Source: Chloroflexi bacterium AL-N1 (GTDB lineage Bacteria > Chloroflexota > Chloroflexia > Chloroflexales > Roseiflexaceae). Taken from it: a stretch of 51,157 nucleotides of DNA. Where the stretch lies: assembly GCA_013122435.1 (NCBI GenBank), contig WYDT01000049.1, positions 1 through 51,157 on the forward strand, written 5' to 3'. The position numbers and the translations under genes were made by a program. The notes under the pieces were generated by a model. The model did not search any database, was not told where the DNA came from, and saw only the letters and a program-made list of their open reading frames with translations. Numbering within the stretch: position 1 is the stretch's first letter; every line of letters starts with the position of its first letter. Positions 33,839 to 42,470 of this stretch are shown here, one piece after another.

Positions 33839-34858
33839 CTAACTACGCCGGTGGAGTAACCCCTGGGCCTGTTCTCTTAGTGATGCCAGGACCTGTGTAT
33901 TGCCACCCTGTACTTGATCAAGCGACTCGAGTGCCTGTTGATGATAAAAGTCAGCGACACTCTCGGTGTAACTTTGTGCTTGGGCTGTATTGAGAAGCCT
34001 GAGAATATCCTGTGCATCCTCATCAGTAATGGTTGACTTCTGATACAGCTGCACTAAGGCCTCACGTTGATCAGCTGTGTTAAGTGTATGAATGATGGGG
34101 AGGCTCAATTTGCGACGGTAGAGATCTGCGGCGGCTGGTTTGCCAGTCACGGTTGGATCGCCCCAAATACCGAGAATATCGTCTTGAATCTGGAAGGCCA
34201 ACCCTAGATTCTCGCCAAACTCAAAGAGCGCATGTGCGGATTTGGCATCTGCACCACCAACAATCGCCCCCAAACCGGCAGATGCAGCTACGAGGGCTGC
34301 GGTTTTTCGACTGATCATTGCGAAGTAATCTGCTTCTTTAATAGACAGATCTCCTTCGTAACTGATATCAAGATATTGGCCTTCACATACCGTAAGTATC
34401 GTTTGATCAAAACGCCGCAGGATCTCTAAGACAACTTCTGGAACGACTCCTATCTCTGTCAGCCGATGGAGTGCCAGATGTGCTACAATCAACATCGCAT
34501 CACCAATATTGATACCATGCGCCAGCCCCCAAATCGTCCATGTGGTTGGGCGGCCCCGTCTTGTTGAGCTTTGATCTTCAATATCATCGTGAACAAGCGA
34601 GAAGTCATGCATGAGTTGGATTCCCGCAGCGAGGGGAAGTGCTTTTTGTGGGTCACCACCCACAGCCATACAGGATAGTAATGTCAATTGTGGCCGAAGC
34701 AGTTTGCCAGGTGTATATTGTGCGGGCAGTAATTGTTCATCATACCAACCAAGTTGATACTGCTGCATGGCATAGAATTGTGCAACACGTTCTTCCGCTT
34801 CAGGAAAAGCTGCGCGCATGCTTGCTTGAATTGATATGCGAGGATCTGTCATTTTCAT
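33839..34858 (-). CDS. Polyprenyl diphosphate synthase
   Basis: The 339-residue trans-prenyltransferase has the two Asp-rich motifs: DDIED in LVHDDIEDQSSTRRGRPT and DD in LAFQIQDDILGIWGD. GKLLRPQL and the family helix TAALVAASAGLGAIVGG are also present. It condenses isopentenyl diphosphate with an allylic diphosphate to make a longer isoprenoid for quinones, carotenoids or cell-wall carriers; chain length cannot be read safely. Two starts, 34858 and 34852, are possible. It is divergent from a BlaI-type repressor gene across a spacer with TAGTG/CACTA repeats, and co-transcribed with the LarA-like gene. Confidence 0.93.
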   Translation of the reverse strand: MKMTDPRISIQASMRAAFPEAEERVAQFYAMQQYQLGWYDEQLLPAQYTPGKLLRPQLTLLSCMAVGGDPQKALPLAAGIQLMHDFSLVHDDIEDQSSTRRGRPTTWTIWGLAHGINIGDAMLIVAHLALHRLTEIGVVPEVVLEILRRFDQTILTVCEGQYLDISYEGDLSIKEADYFAMISRKTAALVAASAGLGAIVGGADAKSAHALFEFGENLGLAFQIQDDILGIWGDPTVTGKPAAADLYRRKLSLPIIHTLNTADQREALVQLYQKSTITDEDAQDILRLLNTAQAQSYTESVADFYHQQALESLDQVQGGNTQVLASLREQAQGLLHRRS

Positions 34859-34907
34859 CGTTTATTCCAATAACTAGTATGACAATAGGTTGTAATCTCG
34901 TCGTAAT

Positions 34908-34967
34908 CTAGTGTAACCCACTAGTAATCAAAATCCATTGTTGTTTGCGCCCCACCCTAGTACACTA
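34908..34967. promoter_or_regulatory. Inverted-repeat pair, candidate BlaI-type operators
   Basis: CTAGTG-TAACC-CACTAG (34908-34924) and TAGT-AC-ACTA (34958-34967) share half-sites. They lie between the divergent polyprenyl synthase and BlaI-type genes. BlaI/MecI repressors bind TACA/TGTA-containing dyads near TAGTA sequences, so these may be its binding sites. The assignment is inference. Confidence 0.35.
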
Positions 34968-35102
34968 CATACAACGGCTGCAGACGTGGGAAAACTGAAA
35001 TGAACACGAATTAGTAATCCTACATCGTTCTTACAAACACAACCTGTCTAACAATCCGAAACGTAAAACTAACTACTTTACACATCGAAAGGAATGCCTA
35101 TC

Positions 35103-35522
35103 ATGCCTCTCAATATGCGGTTTCGCTTTAGCCCAACCAAAGACGGTCTTGTCAAGGTTCTTGGTCCACTGGAAACAGACATCATGCAGGTTATCTGGCA
35201 AGATGAGCGCAGCACTGTCAAAAAAGTACATCGTAAACTCTCTCAGCAACGTGATATTGCGTATACGACGGTAATGACAACCATGACCCGTTTGTCTGAA
35301 AAGGGTGTTCTGAATCGCCACCGCGAAGGACTTGCCTATGTGTACACACCAGCCATTAGCGAAGATGATTTCGTCACCATGGTTGTACAACAGGTCCTTG
35401 ACGGCTTAATGGAAGATTACAGTGATGCGGCTGTTGATTATATGATCGACTATCTGTCCCGTCACAACCCCGGTGAACTTCGCCGACTGCAACGTGTGTT
35501 GCAATCGCGTGTTGCCGCTTGA
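35103..35522 (+). CDS. BlaI/MecI-family transcriptional repressor
   Basis: The 139-residue winged-helix protein has LGPLETDIMQVIWQ, then STVKKVHRKLSQQRDIAYTTVMTTMTRLSEKGVLNRHREG, the typical DNA-binding region of the family, and a helical dimerisation tail. In beta-lactam systems such repressors are cleaved by a BlaR-type membrane protease, but no blaR or beta-lactamase gene is here. It probably controls itself and perhaps the divergent isoprenoid operon. I prefer ATG 35103 because AAAGGA lies nine bases upstream; the ATG at 35094 touches that site. Confidence 0.92.
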   Translation: MPLNMRFRFSPTKDGLVKVLGPLETDIMQVIWQDERSTVKKVHRKLSQQRDIAYTTVMTTMTRLSEKGVLNRHREGLAYVYTPAISEDDFVTMVVQQVLDGLMEDYSDAAVDYMIDYLSRHNPGELRRLQRVLQSRVAA

Positions 35523-35602
35523 AGAGAACCGAGTGAACGTGATGAAGAAACCTTATGACAGTTTCTCTAATGCCCATGATTATCCGAGTCCTGCGGTTCA
35601 TG

Positions 35603-37021
35603 TCACGCGTCACACAGTTCTCCCCACAAATCGTATGCTAACGCCTGGGTTATGCGTATAGGTATAAGTTGCCCGACCTGCGCGTGACCCCAGGCGAAGA
35701 CTTGCCCATCGACTTCTGGTGCGTCCCGGAATGAGCGCCCCACCACTAAAGGTTCGCCTGCCTCTGTATGGCCCTGCCCTTCCACCAACATGGTGATAGT
35801 GCGCCCTGCCCATTGTTGATTACGTGTGAATGAAATCTCTTGTTGTAATTGCATGACCTCATGCCAACGCCGTTCGATGGTCCGTGATGCAACCTGTTGT
35901 GGCAATGTTGCGGCATGGGTTCCTGGTTCATGTGAATACTGAAACACGCCGACACGATCAAGCTGTATCTCTGCGAGAAAATCAAGGAGTGCAACAAATT
36001 CCTTACGTGTTTCGCCAGGAAATCCTACAATAAATGTAGAGCGGATGGCTATGTCAGGCATAGCGGAGCGCAAGTTGCGAATAATGGTTTTTGTGCGTTC
36101 TGTATCGGGTGGCCGACGCATACGCCGTAACGTTGCTGGATCGGCATGCTGTAATGGCATATCGAGATAAGTGCATATCTGTGGGTGTCTGGCCATGGTT
36201 TCGATCAGTCGGTCGTTGATACCATGGGGGTAGGCATACATCAGGCGTATCCACGTATCTTGTGGTAGTATTGCACAAAGTTCTTCCAGAAGTGTGGCCA
36301 ACCCATCCTGTATTTTGAGATCACGCCCATAGTCTGTCAGATGTTGGGCAACCAGGACAATTTCTTTCACTCCATTTTTCGCCAGATCCTGTGCTTCACC
36401 GAGAATGGCCCCCAGCGCTTTGGAACGCATATCACCCTTAAATGATGGAATGGTACAAAACGAACAGCGTAGATTACATCCATCAGATATTTTAAGGTAG
36501 GCAGATGGCCCGTTCTCGTAGCGACGAATGGGCGCCGTACGCCAATCGGCATAGTTCCCCGGCACACTCAAGTCGGGCGATAGTGGTGTCGGTGGCGTTG
36601 TGGGTCCAGCGCTCAAGGGGATAATATCATCCCAGGCTTTCTCTTTCTGATCAGGAAAATCATGGGAGTCGTGAGCATAGACACCATTTGATGTGATGAC
36701 TTCGCCAATTCGCATCCACTCACGTGTGCTGAGAGTCGCGTCAACACCAGGGATTGTTTGCACGAGTGTTTGATGGCTTTCGGCCATACATCCCGCTGCA
36801 ATAAGCTGTTGGTTTTCTTGCTTCGTTGCAGCTACTTCACGTAGCACGTTGAGTGTTTCATCGCGGGCTGCTGCAATAAAGCTACAGGTATTCACGATAA
36901 TGACATCAGCGGTGCTTGCATCAACGACAGAGGTATGTCCCTGTGCCGCGAGAATGCCTCCCATTCCTTCACTATCAACCGCATTTTTGGGACATCCAAG
37001 GGTAATAATATGATATCTCAT
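35603..37021 (-). CDS. rimO: Ribosomal protein S12 methylthiotransferase RimO
   Basis: The 472-residue radical-SAM methylthiotransferase has the N-terminal UPF0004 domain with LGCPKN (Cys10), VNTCSFI (Cys46) and AGCMA (Cys78) holding one 4Fe-4S cluster. The radical-SAM motif CNLRCSFC (Cys182, 186, 189) holds the other, and a C-terminal TRAM domain ends the protein. LGCPKN and DGCNLRCSFCTIPSFKG favour RimO over MiaB. It adds a methylthio group to an Asp of ribosomal protein S12. A longer than usual spacer (about residues 115-165, Pro-rich) separates the first two domains. It is convergent with the BlaI gene and probably follows the yajQ-family gene in an operon (62-bp gap). Confidence 0.94.
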   Translation of the reverse strand: MRYHIITLGCPKNAVDSEGMGGILAAQGHTSVVDASTADVIIVNTCSFIAAARDETLNVLREVAATKQENQQLIAAGCMAESHQTLVQTIPGVDATLSTREWMRIGEVITSNGVYAHDSHDFPDQKEKAWDDIIPLSAGPTTPPTPLSPDLSVPGNYADWRTAPIRRYENGPSAYLKISDGCNLRCSFCTIPSFKGDMRSKALGAILGEAQDLAKNGVKEIVLVAQHLTDYGRDLKIQDGLATLLEELCAILPQDTWIRLMYAYPHGINDRLIETMARHPQICTYLDMPLQHADPATLRRMRRPPDTERTKTIIRNLRSAMPDIAIRSTFIVGFPGETRKEFVALLDFLAEIQLDRVGVFQYSHEPGTHAATLPQQVASRTIERRWHEVMQLQQEISFTRNQQWAGRTITMLVEGQGHTEAGEPLVVGRSFRDAPEVDGQVFAWGHAQVGQLIPIRITQALAYDLWGELCDA

Positions 37022-37083
37022 TTGTAACCAGAATAAATCATCTTAATAATATATGCTTGTACCAAGAAACCTCATACGCACAA

Positions 37084-37581
37084 CTAACGATAATTCGTAA
37101 ATTGTAGCGGTATGGCAAAATCGTCCTGTTGTTCTTTCACAAACTGAATAACTTTCTGTAACTCGTCGCGACTTTTGCTCCCAATACGCAGCGTTTCACC
37201 CTGAATACGTGGTTGTACCTTGGGGAATTGGCTGCGAATAATCTTCTGGAGTTTTTTCGCAACATCTTCGGCAATCCCCTGCTGAAGTTTAATGATCTGA
37301 CGTACACGGGCACCTGAGATCTCTTCAACAGGCCCATAATCGAAGATTTTCAGCGATAGGTTACGACGAATAGCTTTCGTGGCAAGGATATCGCGCGTCG
37401 CACTGAGATGCATTTCTGACTCGGTCGTAATCGTCAACATTTTCGGATCTAGCTCGATTTCGGTCTTGCTGTCCTTCAGATCATAGCGCGTACGTACCTC
37501 ACGTTGAGTTTGGTCAACTGTGTTCACCAGTTCCTGCCACTCAAACTCGGAAACAATATCAAATGTACTTTCAGCAGGCAT
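37084..37581 (-). CDS. YajQ-family (UPF0234) nucleotide-binding protein
   Basis: The 165-residue product starts MPAESTFDIVSEFEWQE and shows the family features RTRYDLKDSKTEIEL, SEMHLSATRDILATKAIRR, and the C-terminal KVQPRIQGETLRIGSKSRDELQ and FAIPLQFTNYR. YajQ proteins bind nucleic acid or cyclic di-GMP; in Xanthomonas and Pseudomonas they act as cyclic di-GMP effectors. The exact role here is unknown. ATG 37581 follows GGAGGAAT; the frame to 37695 overlaps rodZ and its terminator. It sits between rodZ and rimO. Confidence 0.95.
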   Translation of the reverse strand: MPAESTFDIVSEFEWQELVNTVDQTQREVRTRYDLKDSKTEIELDPKMLTITTESEMHLSATRDILATKAIRRNLSLKIFDYGPVEEISGARVRQIIKLQQGIAEDVAKKLQKIIRSQFPKVQPRIQGETLRIGSKSRDELQKVIQFVKEQQDDFAIPLQFTNYR

Positions 37582-37610
37582 AGTATTCCTCCATAGTAGG
37601 CAGTATAACA

Positions 37611-37633
37611 TAAAAGAAGGGGTCATCGACCCC
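37611..37633 (-). terminator. Intrinsic terminator after rodZ
   Basis: GGGGTC (37619-37624) pairs with GACCCC (37628-37633) around a 3-nt loop. On the minus strand TTCTTTTA follows. It lies 33 bp after the rodZ stop and ahead of the yajQ-family gene. Confidence 0.75.
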
Positions 37634-37666
37634 ATGTACTCGTGCCTGTAATAATACCAAAATTTT

Positions 37667-38476
37667 CTATGGCCATGTAAACGTGACCACATCATTTGCT
37701 CTACCTAATGGGCCGGAGTCCTCCCCATTGACAATGATGGAGGCAACTCCGGCATTGCCAATAAGAATCTCAACATTATTCTGTGCAGTGAAGGGTCTTG
37801 ATTGACCACTGTTCAAGGTGTCTTGAAAATCGGTTTCTCCATCAAGTGTAATGCGGACCCACGAACCAGGGTTGTTACCATCAGCAATACGGATCTCGCC
37901 CACAATCGGTGCTTCTGGTGTTGGGGTTGGTTCGGTTTGTGCGTCGGGTCTTTCGCCTCCTGCTATTCTATCGGATGGCACTGCTGTTGCGCCATCTACC
38001 GTCAGTGGTGATTCAGCAGTGGGTTCAGGAGCACTGGTGGGTAATGGGAGTGGGGTAGCTACTAGTGTTGTTGGACGTTCTGCTACTGGTTGCCCTGGGT
38101 CAAGATTACCCGTAAGATTGAGCAGAAGATAGGTCAGCCCGATGAATGTTAACATCACAAAGAATACGCTAAAGAAACTTGGTATAGAGAAACCACGAAT
38201 GCGAGGCACCGATGTAGCAGGTACCACTTGTATTGGATCAGTTACACCGCGTTCGTGGCGGTAGTGCTCCATCAGTTCTTCAGGGGAAAGTCCTAAGTAT
38301 TCAGCATAGTTACGAATGAAGCCACGCGCATATACATCACCGGGTAGGTGTTGGTAATCACCATCTTCAAGCGCGACGAGATAGCGTTGGAGTATCCGTG
38401 TCTCAACGGCTGCTTGAGATAAGCTGATGCCCTGGCTCTCACGTACTGCGCGCAACTGTTCGCCTAATTGGCTCAT
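37667..38476 (-). CDS. rodZ: RodZ-like cell-shape protein
   Basis: The 269-residue product has the RodZ layout. A cytoplasmic helix-turn-helix domain comes first (about 1-75: LGEQLRAVRESQGISLSQAA, ILQRYLVALEDGDY, GDVYARGFIRNYAEYLGL), then one transmembrane helix (about 98-122), a Pro/Thr-rich linker and a C-terminal beta domain of the DUF4115 type (about 195-265). In rod-shaped bacteria RodZ links MreB to the wall-building complex; in filamentous Chloroflexota the role is presumed similar. Its ATG is followed by a canonical start region MSQLGEQLR. It has its own extended -10 promoter and terminator. Confidence 0.88.
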   Translation of the reverse strand: MSQLGEQLRAVRESQGISLSQAAVETRILQRYLVALEDGDYQHLPGDVYARGFIRNYAEYLGLSPEELMEHYRHERGVTDPIQVVPATSVPRIRGFSIPSFFSVFFVMLTFIGLTYLLLNLTGNLDPGQPVAERPTTLVATPLPLPTSAPEPTAESPLTVDGATAVPSDRIAGGERPDAQTEPTPTPEAPIVGEIRIADGNNPGSWVRITLDGETDFQDTLNSGQSRPFTAQNNVEILIGNAGVASIIVNGEDSGPLGRANDVVTFTWP

Positions 38477-38543
38477 ACAATATATCCTCTTGTATTTCTT
38501 CTACTGGAATGATTTGTTTTTAGCAGCCGTGAGCGCGCTTCGC

Positions 38544-38552
38544 ATTATAGCA
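38544..38552 (-). promoter_or_regulatory. Extended -10 promoter of rodZ
   Basis: On the minus strand TGCTATAAT with a perfect TATAAT (38549-38544) lies about 70 bp before the rodZ start. The -35 region is weak. The same TGCTATAAT core precedes the solute-binding gene and the histidine kinase gene. Confidence 0.5.
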
Positions 38553-38933
38553 TAAAAATCATATCCCACAGGTCGTTACATCTTTTTCGACACTACCAAA
38601 GCCATTTCAACATATCCTTGTTATTTTTCTTGCTATGTTTTGTAGTAGTAATGAATCAGTACATATTATACTGTCTTGTATGCTGAAACCAGTATAAATC
38701 GTTGATTTAATGGGTTTCTAAAAGAATCACGGCGGAGTTGGCTGGTCGCCATAACGAATAAACGTGGCTAGGTTTGCACTAGATTAGGAAAATCTATGTT
38801 GCCTGCTCAAGTTAAGTAAACTTTAAGAAAAAGGAAGTGGTGTATTTTCTTCCACTAGGGTACTATCTGTATTGATAGTACCTTTGTGTCATAAACAATA
38901 TAACATCATGTACTTTTATGCAAAGATTGGTCT
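38553..38933. other. AT-rich divergent spacer with tandem hairpins
   Basis: No gene is seen. Near the right end GGAAG/CTTCC (38833-38837 with 38849-38853) and GGTACTATC/GATAGTACC (38859-38867 with 38874-38882) form two consecutive hairpins; the second has a 9-bp perfect stem, 6-nt loop and TTTGT after it, like a terminator or attenuator ahead of the macro-domain gene. Confidence 0.45.
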
Positions 38934-39598
38934 ATGACAGGAAGTGAAGTTGAGGTCTTTGAGTCTCTCACTTATAATAAACTATGTTTACGTGAACGTT
39001 ACCACCATATAGGTCATGTGGGAAATTCGGACAATATGCAAGCAAATACGTCTCCTCAGAAAGAGAAACGATATCAGCGAAGCCGATCAACCATTGAATT
39101 ATGTCAGGGCAATATTGTTCATCAGGATGTGGATGCTATCGTGAATGCCGCGAATAGTACCCTTTCTGGTGGTGATGGCGTGGATGGAGCCATACATCAA
39201 GCGGCTGGTCCTGAACTGCTGGCAGAATGCCGCACGTTGGGTGCCTGCCCGACCGGAGAAGCGCGTATTACAAAAGGCTATCTGCTCCCGGCAACTCATG
39301 TTATCCACGCCGTTGGTCCGGTGTATCGCGCCCGGTCACAGGATGCAGATCTGTTTGCTAGTGCGTATCAAAACAGTTTGCTGCTTGCATCACAACGATT
39401 GCTTTTCCTTCGATTAATACTGGCGCCTACCGCTATCCGTTTGATCAGGCATTATCGATTGCGTTACAAACCGTTATTGCCTATCTTGACCAATACAAAG
39501 ATAGTATGCTAATCCGTTTTGTGTTGTGGGAAACACAAGCCTATCGCGCATATGAACAGGCTGCTGACAGGGTATTGACACCACATCAGCAAAGATAG
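38934..39598 (+). pseudogene. Macro-domain protein (ADP-ribose binding), frameshifted
   Basis: The first frame encodes a good macro domain: IELCQGNIVHQDVDAIVNAA, NSTLSGGDGVDGAIHQAAG and THVIHAVGPVYR, the ADP-ribose-binding parts, up to YQNSLLLASQ at 39395. From there it runs into unrelated sequence and stops at 39512. The expected remainder, IAFPSINTGAYRYPFDQA, is intact in another frame from 39398 and continues to a TAG at 39596-39598. Comparison with the family suggests that about a dozen bases, not a multiple of three, are missing between Gln and Ile. No slippery heptamer is seen, so a real inactivating deletion is most likely. The start could be 38934 or 39036. Confidence 0.85.
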
Positions 39599-39724
39599 CA
39601 AAACCATAACAAATGTCCTCTAATCGACCTCAAATCCTGAGCTAATATCACGTTTATCTTCTTACGGGTGTATGTTTACACACTACGCCTGGATCGCAAC
39701 TCCACTGATACTAAGGAGGCACTC

Positions 39725-40705
39725 ATGTCGAAGATTATTAAGATACTTTCGATTGATGGTGGTGGTATCCGAGGGATTATCCCGGCCCTTATCCTTGCTG
39801 AGATTGAACAACGTACCCAAAGAAATATTGCCGATTTGTTTGATCTGATTGTTGGTACATCGACTGGTGGGATTATTGCGCTTGGTCTGACCAAACCCGA
39901 TGCGACGGGTAAACCTGTGTACTCTGCTAACGATCTGGCGACGCTGTATCGAACCAAAGGCGATCGGATTTTTGTACGTTCAGTATTACGTAGACTAACG
40001 TCGTTAGGTAATGTGGCTGATGAAAAATATGACTCGAAGGCCATAGAACGATTTCTTCAGGAGTACTTTGGGGAGACACAGCTCAAGGACGCACTGACCA
40101 ATGTATTGGTCACAAGCTATGAAATTGAGCGACGCTTCCCGTTTTTCTTCAAAAGTGAACGAGCACAGCGTGACGAAAGTTATAATTTTCCGATGTGGCA
40201 AGTGGCCCGTGCGACAACGGCTGCCCCGACATACTTTGAGCCATTAAGCATTGAGATGGAAAACGATCAGGACTATTATGCGCTTATCGATGGAGGGGTC
40301 TTTGCAAATAATCCTGCTATGTGTGGCTATGTTGAAGCGCAACGGATGTATCCTGATGCCAGTGACATGATTGTAGTCTCTCTTGGAACAGGCAATCTCA
40401 CACGTCGATTGTCGATTGATGATGCACAGAACTGGGGTTTGCTGGAGTGGGCACAGCCGATCTTAGGCATTGCTTTTGATGGTGTCAGTAATACGGTCGA
40501 TTATCAGCTTCAGATGTTGTTGCCAAACAATGGAATTGGCAGCCGTTATTATCGTTTCCAGACGCGTTTGGATGAAGAGAATGATGACCTTGATGATATT
40601 CGCCCGGCCAACCTGCGTGTCATCCAAATCTTAGCGGAGTCGATCATTCGCAACAACCGTGCACACATACACGAGTTGTGTGAGCAGCTTACCACGGCGG
40701 TATAA
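39725..40705 (+). CDS. Patatin-like phospholipase
   Basis: The 326-residue product has the patatin catalytic dyad and oxyanion loop: IDGGGIRG (residues 10-17), nucleophile Ser46 in GTSTGG, and Asp189 in DGGVFANNP. These proteins release fatty acids from phospholipids. The layout resembles stand-alone bacterial patatins, and also the phospholipase effectors (CapV) of cyclic-nucleotide anti-phage systems. No cyclase gene is adjacent, so an immune role is unsupported. ATG 39725 follows AAGGAGG, a strong ribosome site, so the upstream frame from 39668 is not used. The frameshifted macro-domain gene lies 126 bp upstream. Confidence 0.92.
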   Translation: MSKIIKILSIDGGGIRGIIPALILAEIEQRTQRNIADLFDLIVGTSTGGIIALGLTKPDATGKPVYSANDLATLYRTKGDRIFVRSVLRRLTSLGNVADEKYDSKAIERFLQEYFGETQLKDALTNVLVTSYEIERRFPFFFKSERAQRDESYNFPMWQVARATTAAPTYFEPLSIEMENDQDYYALIDGGVFANNPAMCGYVEAQRMYPDASDMIVVSLGTGNLTRRLSIDDAQNWGLLEWAQPILGIAFDGVSNTVDYQLQMLLPNNGIGSRYYRFQTRLDEENDDLDDIRPANLRVIQILAESIIRNNRAHIHELCEQLTTAV

Positions 40706-40781
40706 AAGCTACGGATCCGCTGCCTTTCTGCAACGCTAAAGCCACTACTGTGAATTTGCTCACTGGAGTGCGACACTCAGG

Positions 40782-40787
40782 TATAAT
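40782..40787 (+). promoter_or_regulatory. Candidate -10 element of the aldehyde-dehydrogenase-like gene
   Basis: A perfect TATAAT lies at 40782-40787. Upstream TTGCTC (40756-40761) is 20 bp away, a poor spacing. GAGTG-CGA-CACTC (40766-40778) sits in the spacer and could be an operator. A start here would leave a leader of about 190 nt before ATG 40986; I see no other feature in 40706-40985. Confidence 0.35.
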
Positions 40788-40985
40788 GATATCTGCTGGA
40801 TAGATGTACACAGCCCATATGCCTGTGAGTTCAGTACAAGCTAATCTATAATTATTTTGAGGTTGGCTCATACCTGTGCTAGTATACTGTTATCGGTTTG
40901 TATACGTGATCTGGGCAAAGGGTATCTCCAATCGCGTTCACTACACAAGCGTGGTGTGTCCTTTAGCATATGTGATGGAGGGGCA

Positions 40986-42446
40986 ATGAACATATATCAT
41001 AATTTTGTTGGTGGTGAATGGATTATTTCTACAGCATCACAACGCCATCTGAACATGAATCCTGCGAATATACGTGATGTGCTTGGTGAACTACCACTCT
41101 CAACACCAAGTGAAATTGTAGCAGCTACAGAATCAGCCACACACGCTTTCCAGACCTGGCGAAAACTCCCTGCCCCTCAACGTGGGGCTATGGTGACACG
41201 CGCGGCACACATCATGCATACACGTAAGGATGCGTTGGCCCACACCCTTTCACGCGAAGAAGGCAAACTACTCAGCGAGGCACAAGGCGAGATCACACAG
41301 GCCATTAACACCATTGAGTTTTGCGGTAGTCAGGGATGGCGTTTAGCAGGTGCCACTATCCCCTCAGAGTCATACAACAGTTTTGGCTATACGACAAAGC
41401 AGCCACTTGGTTGTGTTGCGATTATCACGTCCTGGAATATTCCTGTTGCAACTCCAAGTCGTAAAATTGCTGCGGCGCTTGTTACAGGTAACACAGTTGT
41501 GTTCAAACCATCACCATTTGTCCCGGAAACGGCTGAATGTATTTTGCGCTGTTTTGTAGATGCTGGATTGCCACCTGGCGTACTCAACATGGTTCATGGG
41601 GATCATGAAGCAGGTATTGCGTTGATTGAAGCGCCAGAAACACAGGCTGTATCGTACACTGGTTCAACATCAAGTGGTTTAGCGGTGCATGAACGTGCGG
41701 CACGGCGTGGTATTCGTGTTCAGTGTAATACGAGAGGCCATAATGCCATGATTGTGCTCGAAGATGCGGATATTGATCTCGCTGTCGCTGGTGTGACGGC
41801 CAGTGCTTTTGGTGCGACCGGACAGAGTGCCACTTCAGCGGATTGGGTTATTCTGGCACATCCTGTCGCCGATGCATTTCTGGAGCGTCTCGTGAATACC
41901 ACATGTGCCATGCAATTAGGTGTCGGCACACAAGATGGGGTTCATATGGGTCCCTGCGTGAATGAGCAACAGATGCAGGGGGCATTGATGTATACGCAAG
42001 CGGGTATCGCACAGGGGGCTACCTTGTTGTGTGGGGGCTCGCGCGTTCTAGAAGGTGAGCTGAAGCATGGGTTTTTTGTATCACCAACAGTGTTAGATCG
42101 CATGCGTTCTGAGATGCCCGTGGTCAGTCAGAAGATTTTGGGTCCAGTCTTGTCCGTATTTCGGGTCGAGAATTTTGATGAAGCAATGTCCGTCGCAAAT
42201 AAAGCACATCAGAGTCTTGTATCAGGTATTTATACACGTGATACGACACGCATATTTCGCTACATCGATGGGATACAGTCGCTTACGACGTATGTGAACT
42301 CACGTGTACCGGGCAATATTCCCCATGCACTGTTTGATGATGCACAACTTCCGGGTTCAGGAGCGCACAGTTTGGGTTCCGATCTGTTTGATGCGTATAT
42401 GGTTACCAAAGTTACCTATATCGATTACACATCTCAGGCAGAGTAA
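40986..42446 (+). CDS. Aldehyde dehydrogenase family protein, catalytically degenerate
   Basis: The 486-residue product aligns along the whole ALDH fold: TSWNIPVATPSRKIAAAL, GNTVVFKPSP, the Rossmann motif GSTSSG (226-231) and GPVLSVFRVENFDEA. Yet the catalytic Cys of GQxC is Ala282 (GQSATSADW), the general-base Glu of ELGG is Asn248 (QCNTRGHNA), and the Glu of EIFGP is Lys383 (QKILGP). The C-terminal PFGG motif is also altered. NAD binding may remain, but dehydrogenase chemistry should not. The frame is intact and ATG 40986 has a strong GGAGGGG ribosome site, so it is likely a working protein with a new role, such as a regulator or scaffold. The longer frame to 40857 adds nothing family-like. 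Confidence 0.85.
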   Translation: MNIYHNFVGGEWIISTASQRHLNMNPANIRDVLGELPLSTPSEIVAATESATHAFQTWRKLPAPQRGAMVTRAAHIMHTRKDALAHTLSREEGKLLSEAQGEITQAINTIEFCGSQGWRLAGATIPSESYNSFGYTTKQPLGCVAIITSWNIPVATPSRKIAAALVTGNTVVFKPSPFVPETAECILRCFVDAGLPPGVLNMVHGDHEAGIALIEAPETQAVSYTGSTSSGLAVHERAARRGIRVQCNTRGHNAMIVLEDADIDLAVAGVTASAFGATGQSATSADWVILAHPVADAFLERLVNTTCAMQLGVGTQDGVHMGPCVNEQQMQGALMYTQAGIAQGATLLCGGSRVLEGELKHGFFVSPTVLDRMRSEMPVVSQKILGPVLSVFRVENFDEAMSVANKAHQSLVSGIYTRDTTRIFRYIDGIQSLTTYVNSRVPGNIPHALFDDAQLPGSGAHSLGSDLFDAYMVTKVTYIDYTSQAE

Positions 42447-42470
42447 CTAGTATCTGCTTCGGTGAACAGC

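Noticed and set aside
39390..39410. Programmed frameshift in the macro-domain gene
   Set aside because: There is no slippery heptamer at the junction, and family comparison suggests that several residues are missing, which fits a deletion better.
39725..40705. Assignment of the patatin as a CBASS effector
   Set aside because: No cyclic-nucleotide synthase or other immune component is in the window, and similar patatins occur outside immune systems.
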